Positions 4,207 through 5,658 of a DNA stretch of 5,658 nt are shown here, piece by piece. The first letter of the stretch is position 1; each line of letters opens with the position of its first letter. Source of the stretch: Pseudomonadota bacterium (lineage in GTDB: Bacteria > Pseudomonadota > Alphaproteobacteria > Sphingomonadales > SMXR01); the NCBI GenBank assembly GCA_022568115.1, contig JADFFP010000095.1, forward strand, positions 1 through 5,658. The letters are read 5' to 3'. The position numbers and the translations under genes were made by a program. Under the pieces are notes generated by a model that did no database searches, was not told the DNA's origin, and saw only the letters and a program-made list of their open reading frames with translations.

Positions 4207-5658
4207 CTAAGGGTTTTTCACATACGCGTTCGGGCGCAGGTAGAACCACCAGTTGATCAGGATGCAAACGCTATAAAAGATAGCGAATCCATAAAGCGCA
4301 TATTCAGGGGTCGTGGCGCTAATCTGCTCGCCGAAAACCTTTGGGATGATAAAGGCGCCGTAAGCCGCCACCGCCGAGGTCCAGCCAAGAACCGGGCCTG
4401 CCTGTTCCCGGTCAAAGACAACCGCAATGGTCCTAAAGGTCGAGCCGTTGCCAATGCCGGTGGCGGCGAACAGGATCAGGAACAGGATAAAGAAGGGCAG
4501 GAAAAATTCCTCCGGGGTGGCCGAGGCATAGGCCTGGCGCATGTAATAAGCCGCCCCTAAAGCACTGGCAACCATCACAACCGAGATGATCTGGGTTACC
4601 CTGGCGCCACCCATACGGTCGGAAATCCAGCCGCCCACGGGCCGGATCAGGGCGCCGATAAAAGGGCCCATCCATGCGAACATCAGGGCGCTGGGACCAT
4701 TGGGGTTGGCGACCGAATGATCGATCACACCGTCCGGGCCCACAACATGGCTGAAACCAAAGATCACCTTGATGGCCAGCGGAAATGCCGCCGAATAGCC
4801 GATGAACGATCCGAAGGTCATGGTGTAGATAACCGTCATCGCCCAAGTGTGTTTGTTATTGAAAATCTTATACTGGCGCTTGAGGCTTTTGTTGATATCA
4901 CCCGGGATCAGCTTCAGCAAAAAGACCGTAGCAACAATTACAATCGGCAGGACAATCCATTTGCTGACGTCCCAGCCTGAGCCGCCGGTCGCTTCCGGAA
5001 GCATCATCCAGAGACCGGCCGAGGCGGTCATGAAGCCGATTAACAGCATCCCGGAAATTTTTGAAAAAGAGCTTAAAGGCGATCCGATATCAGGCGAGAC
5101 GTGCTTGGCGGTGATGTTGTTCATGCCGAACCAGGAGGCGAACGCTAGCGGGATCAAGAATATCAGCCAGATAAATCCGGCGTTCTGAATCCACGCTTCG
5201 GACCCGGCCGGGATTTTCCCGATCAGGGTGCCGCTGGTGCTTTCTAAAATCAACGACCCGCCGCTGAAAACACTCAGGGTCATGACCAGCGGTACCAGGA
5301 CCTGCATGGTGGTGACGCCGAAATTGCCTAGCCCGGCATTGAGGCCGAGCGAAAGCCCCTGAATCTTTTTCGGAAAAAAGAAACTGATATTGGACATCGA
5401 GGAGGCAAAGTTGCCGCCGCCGAAGCCCGACAACAGGGCCAGGACCTGGAACTGCCAGAGGGGGGTTGATGGGTCCATCAGGGCCAGACCGGTCCCTGCT
5501 GCCGGAATCATTAACAGCGCGGTGGTGAAAAAGATCGTATTTCGCCCTCCCGCCAGTCTTATGAAAAAAGTTGAGGGGATGCGCAGCGTCGCCCCCGACA
5601 AACCGGCGATGGCCGCCAGGGTAAAGAGTTCCGATTTTTCAAACAGAAAGCCCAAATT
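4207..5658 (-). CDS. narK: NarK-type nitrate/nitrite transporter, major facilitator superfamily (N-terminus cut by window edge)
   Basis: The minus strand reads open from the right edge for 483 codons to TAG at 4209-4207; the first membrane helix or so is off-window, so no start is assigned. Numbering from the TTG at 5655, both nitrate-signature regions are present: GFGGGNFASSMSNISFFFP with NAGLGNFGV (77-114) and ATGIGNGSTFRTI (398-410). The two substrate-binding arginines of the NarK family appear to be present as Arg25 (GATLRIPSTFF, helix 2) and Arg338 (GALIRPVGGWISDRMGG, helix 8). Known relatives move nitrate and nitrite across the inner membrane, by nitrate/proton symport or nitrate/nitrite exchange; which type this is cannot be decided here. 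Segments at about 128-190 and 300-322 are longer than in the short E. coli-like NarK, as in many proteobacterial homologues. It converges on the hydrolase gene; no nitrate reductase gene follows it, so any nar operon partners must lie upstream, beyond the right edge. Confidence 0.95.
   Translation of the reverse strand, partial: NLGFLFEKSELFTLAAIAGLSGATLRIPSTFFIRLAGGRNTIFFTTALLMIPAAGTGLALMDPSTPLWQFQVLALLSGFGGGNFASSMSNISFFFPKKIQGLSLGLNAGLGNFGVTTMQVLVPLVMTLSVFSGGSLILESTSGTLIGKIPAGSEAWIQNAGFIWLIFLIPLAFASWFGMNNITAKHVSPDIGSPLSSFSKISGMLLIGFMTASAGLWMMLPEATGGSGWDVSKWIVLPIVIVATVFLLKLIPGDINKSLKRQYKIFNNKHTWAMTVIYTMTFGSFIGYSAAFPLAIKVIFGFSHVVGPDGVIDHSVANPNGPSALMFAWMGPFIGALIRPVGGWISDRMGGARVTQIISVVMVASALGAAYYMRQAYASATPEEFFLPFFILFLILFAATGIGNGSTFRTIAVVFDREQAGPVLGWTSAVAAYGAFIIPKVFGEQISATTPEYALYGFAIFYSVCILINWWFYLRPNAYVKNP

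Noticed and set aside
4087..4560. 157-residue plus-strand frame
   Set aside because: Most of it is antisense to the narK 3' end, and its composition is that of a shadow frame.

Overview
The window looks like an ordinary chromosomal segment of an alphaproteobacterium. The main hints are two copies of a short GTCCGCTTT...AAAGCAGAC palindrome of a kind I recall as common between genes in Rhizobiales and related alphaproteobacteria, together with the gene families present. This assignment comes from memory of motifs, not from a database search.

Three protein genes carry the content. Positions 1-1707 (minus strand, C-terminus off the left edge) encode a membrane-anchored regulator-like protein: three N-terminal membrane helices, a TolB/FlgO-like domain, then a run of TPR repeats. 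It starts at TTG. A 368-bp divergent intergenic region (1708-2075) separates it from a 511-residue exported serine hydrolase of the class C beta-lactamase/esterase fold (2076-3611, plus strand), which carries an extra N-terminal beta-rich domain. A 595-bp gap (3612-4206) lies between that gene and a convergent NarK-type nitrate/nitrite transporter gene (4207-5658, minus strand, N-terminus off the right edge).

The three genes do not form an operon: the first two diverge and the last two converge. Nothing in the window ties the hydrolase to nitrate metabolism. No other respiratory nitrate gene is visible; partners of narK, if any, would lie beyond the right edge.

The non-coding stretches hold the less expected material. 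The palindromic repeat occurs once on each side of the hydrolase gene in the same orientation, and the left copy is followed by a seven-T run like an intrinsic terminator. The TPR gene has three phased ATTTTGSAAA-like units just upstream. The gap between the convergent genes, where few regulatory sites are expected, holds a 28-bp dyad with GTTAC outer arms, a perfect 9-2-9 palindrome, and a tandem TGTTACCC pair at 11-bp spacing. I see no strong evidence for a new multi-gene system, tRNA, rRNA, CRISPR array or intact mobile element.
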